64,000 nucleotides of DNA from Sphingopyxis sp. (GTDB lineage Bacteria; Pseudomonadota; Alphaproteobacteria; Sphingomonadales; Sphingomonadaceae). The notes under the pieces are model-generated. The model was not told where the DNA came from. It searched no databases and was given only the letters and a program-made list of their open reading frames with translations. The position numbers were made by a program, and so were the translations under genes. Numbering within the stretch: position 1 is the stretch's first letter; the number at the start of each line of letters is the position of its first letter. Of the stretch, positions 62,501-64,000 are shown in pieces. The DNA lies in NCBI RefSeq assembly GCF_016704835.1, contig NZ_JADIZJ010000021.1, positions 905,241 to 969,240 on the forward strand, read 5' to 3'.

Positions 62501-63094
62501 ATGGAGAAGTGGGTCGTGAAGCGATACGTCTACATGCTCGAACCGTCCGATCGGGTCGAGCTCAACGATGATGATGTGGGCAGTAGCGACGATCGCGCGC
62601 TCGATTGTCTGGCCGACAGGGAGTTTCTTGCCGCAGCGTTACTGTGCTTGAAGCCCCGCGAAGAGCGGCTGATTCGGCTGCGCTATGGCATCGGCGGTAT
62701 TGGGGAGCATACCTATCGGGAAATCGGTAATGAACTCGGCACGACCGTTGAGCATGCCCGGCAAATTCACCTGAAATCGCTGCGTAAGCTCCGCTGGCAT
62801 GCAAAAAGGTTCGACCCTGCCAGGATGGCCAAGCGCAGCCGCAGTATACAGTACCTCCCTTTCCGCACAGTCCGGCCTTCGAGCAAACTGCAAAGAGACG
62901 TTCGCGAACTCCTTGCGTTCCTAGCCGACAGCGTGCTCCCGAACGTTCCTCATCCGATTTCGAAGCGAGACCCACGGCACAGCGGCGCGCAAGCCCTCTC
63001 GCCCGTAAACGCGAGATCGCACCCGATGTACGGCCCCGCCGCAATTCGCGGTTTTCGGAATGGATGCTGTTCTGGCTTGCCGGCTGCTACCTGA
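62501..63094 (+). CDS. Sigma-70 region 4-like protein
   Basis: 197 residues from ATG 62501 (ATG 62486 also possible; AGAGG lies before 62501). The core LKPREERLIRLRYGIGGIGE, then HTYREIGNELGTTVEHARQI with HLKSLRKLRWHA is region 4 of RpoD-type sigma factors, the part that binds the -35 element. Region 2 is not seen, so it cannot act alone as a sigma factor. The last 50 residues after FLADSVLP look off-frame. In the next frame a plausible sequence continues directly into the membrane protein at 63064, so a frameshift near 62940 may have split one gene. Confidence 0.65.
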   Translation: MEKWVVKRYVYMLEPSDRVELNDDDVGSSDDRALDCLADREFLAAALLCLKPREERLIRLRYGIGGIGEHTYREIGNELGTTVEHARQIHLKSLRKLRWHAKRFDPARMAKRSRSIQYLPFRTVRPSSKLQRDVRELLAFLADSVLPNVPHPISKRDPRHSGAQALSPVNARSHPMYGPAAIRGFRNGCCSGLPAAT

Positions 63095-63477
63095 TAGCGC
63101 TCGCTTTCGATTCTACCCTGGCCTTCAATCTGGCGAAGGTGGCAGGTGGCGGTTCTGCACTCCTGCTTCATTTCATCGCGGCGTATGTCGGCCTCATGAT
63201 CAATGCCCTTGTGATCTTTGAGATAGAGAACTCCCGCGATTGGCCCTGCTCGCCGATGAGTCAGCCGTGGCTGACGCGGATATTTGGCGTGCTTATAGTC
63301 CTGGCCGTTGTTGGCGTGTTGGGTCCTTCCCAGCAGTTCTTTCGTGGCATGATTGCCGAAACGCCCGATCGGTTCAGAAGCCCGACGCCGACGATCATTC
63401 TGGTCTTTTCGGCAGCCATTCTGCTCATCGGCCCCCGATGCCTTGTCGGGATATGGAAGCAGGGAAGGAGTGCATGA
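63064..63477 (+). CDS. Small membrane protein with four predicted helices
   Basis: 137 residues from ATG 63064. Hydrophobic segments MLFWLAGCYLIALAF, LLLHFIAAYVGLMINALVIF, FGVLIVLAVVGVLG and TIILVFSAAILLIGP suggest four helices in the inner membrane. No family recognised. The frame is open upstream for many codons (APDVRPRRNSRFSEW), so the true start may lie earlier or the gene may be fused to the sigma-like gene. It overlaps that gene by 31 nt. Confidence 0.6.
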   Translation: MLFWLAGCYLIALAFDSTLAFNLAKVAGGGSALLLHFIAAYVGLMINALVIFEIENSRDWPCSPMSQPWLTRIFGVLIVLAVVGVLGPSQQFFRGMIAETPDRFRSPTPTIILVFSAAILLIGPRCLVGIWKQGRSA

Positions 63478-63604
63478 CAGCCGTGCTGCACCAGTATGGC
63501 CCAGAGGCTACTGGGCAATTTTCAGCTGGTAAGCTAGGGGCATTGCCGCAGTCACAGTCCTTCAATTCTTTCTCGAACGTCACAATTATCAAAGCGTCTA
63601 ACTG

Positions 63605-63826
63605 ATGAACCAGACACGCAAACGCCCTGCCAGTTCCTTTGCTGGCTCGATTGAACGTGGACCGCGCGGGCCGATCCTGCGCGACGACGCAGGTGTCAGC
63701 TGGCGAATTGGATTTGCCGATGGCACTGTGCCTGACAACGTGGATGGCCAGGTGCGCATTCGCGGTCGTGTCGTCGATATCGACCGGATCGAGGTCGACT
63801 ACATCGAAGTGCAGAATGACGCCTGA
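63605..63826 (+). CDS. Small hypothetical protein, 73 aa (possibly DUF5818)
   Basis: Starts MNQTRKRPASSFAGSIERGP. A compact beta-barrel-like sequence (VDGQVRIRGRVVDIDRIEVD, then YIEVQ) that loosely recalls DUF5818-type proteins; this is only an impression. No strong ribosome site. It stands alone, 128 nt after the membrane protein. Confidence 0.45.
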   Translation: MNQTRKRPASSFAGSIERGPRGPILRDDAGVSWRIGFADGTVPDNVDGQVRIRGRVVDIDRIEVDYIEVQNDA

Positions 63827-63862
63827 AAGCTGGACTTGGGTCGGATATCGGTTGGTCCCGGA

Positions 63863-64000
63863 TCAGCCTGCGGCTAATTCCGTGCATGCTTCCAATAGGG
63901 CCTCCCAATCTTCGGGAGGATTGCCTTTGTCGAGCATGGATTTGAAAACGGCGTAGGCATCGCTCTTTTAGCCATAGGTGCGCAGCGTGTTGCTGTCGTT
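63863..64000 (-). pseudogene. C-terminal end of an unidentified gene entering from the right edge
   Basis: The frame NDSNTLRTYG, then TAA (63970-63968), then KSDAYAVFKSMLDKGNPPED and WEALLEACTELAAG, ends at TGA 63865-63863. The sequence has a protein-like composition on both sides of the TAA, so one more base change may be present here. The family is not recognised. Confidence 0.4.

Noticed and set aside
1..64000. CRISPR array, tRNA or rRNA genes
   Set aside because: No regularly spaced repeats and no tRNA- or rRNA-like sequence were noticed on either strand. A tRNAscan or CRISPR search would be needed to exclude them fully.

Overview
The window reads as part of a large GC-rich conjugative plasmid, or an integrated plasmid, from an alphaproteobacterium, most likely a sphingomonad (Novosphingobium/Sphingobium type). 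The evidence is an RPA-type RepA with ParA and ParB, a MucR regulator, an MOB-F type TraI with TraD, and a long train of DUF-type genes (methylase/strawberry-notch helicase, ParB-like, ArdC, DUF3768, DUF736, DUF1173, DUF2493) that I associate with sphingomonad plasmids. No tRNA, rRNA or CRISPR array was seen.

Layout. 0-2.8 kb holds the replication and partition block on the minus strand (repA running off the left edge, parB, parA), all broken by small indels. 2.9-11.8 kb holds a Toprim protein and a methylase-helicase split by a 3.7-kb RIT element (three tyrosine recombinases in tandem). 11.8-24.5 kb is accessory cargo: an efflux-adaptor fragment, an alpha/beta hydrolase, IS3, IS110 and IS256 material, a complete RND-type efflux operon with a divergent MarR regulator, and an AbiE-like toxin-antitoxin pair. 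24.6-31.6 kb is backbone on the plus strand (ParB-like protein, GHKL ATPase, ArdC, small proteins). 31.8-38.7 kb is a five-gene minus-strand operon: metallophosphoesterase, helical GASH-like protein, two different GTPases and a GAP1-like protein. 39.5-50 kb is a train of small, mostly unknown plasmid genes with DUF1173, a secreted nuclease, SSB, MucR and VapBC. 50-55 kb holds a winged-helix protein, a Fic pair and a DUF2493 protein. 55-62 kb is the transfer region (TraC-like, probable oriT, RHH protein, TraD, TraI), where traD and traI are disrupted. The last 2 kb carry small exported, sigma-like and membrane proteins.

How the genes fit together. ParB-like, GHKL, ArdC, SSB, DUF2493 and the small genes near the transfer origin resemble a conjugation leading region, meaning genes that prepare the recipient cell. 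Several share unusual 5' leaders: a G-rich purine block usually 33-68 nt upstream of the start codon, and a second structured leader present twice. Stability and defence cargo includes AbiE-like, VapBC, Fic and the GTPase operon. The GTPase operon is the best candidate for a little-studied system. Its gene set matches the GTPase-centred conflict systems predicted by comparative genomics (GAP1, DO-GTPase1, DO-GTPase2, GASH), here with a metallophosphoesterase as the likely effector.

Caveat. Replication, partition and transfer genes carry about 20 frameshifts and one nonsense codon, while about 40 kb in the middle looks intact. This is either true decay of plasmid functions or local sequence error. 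The sequence alone cannot decide.
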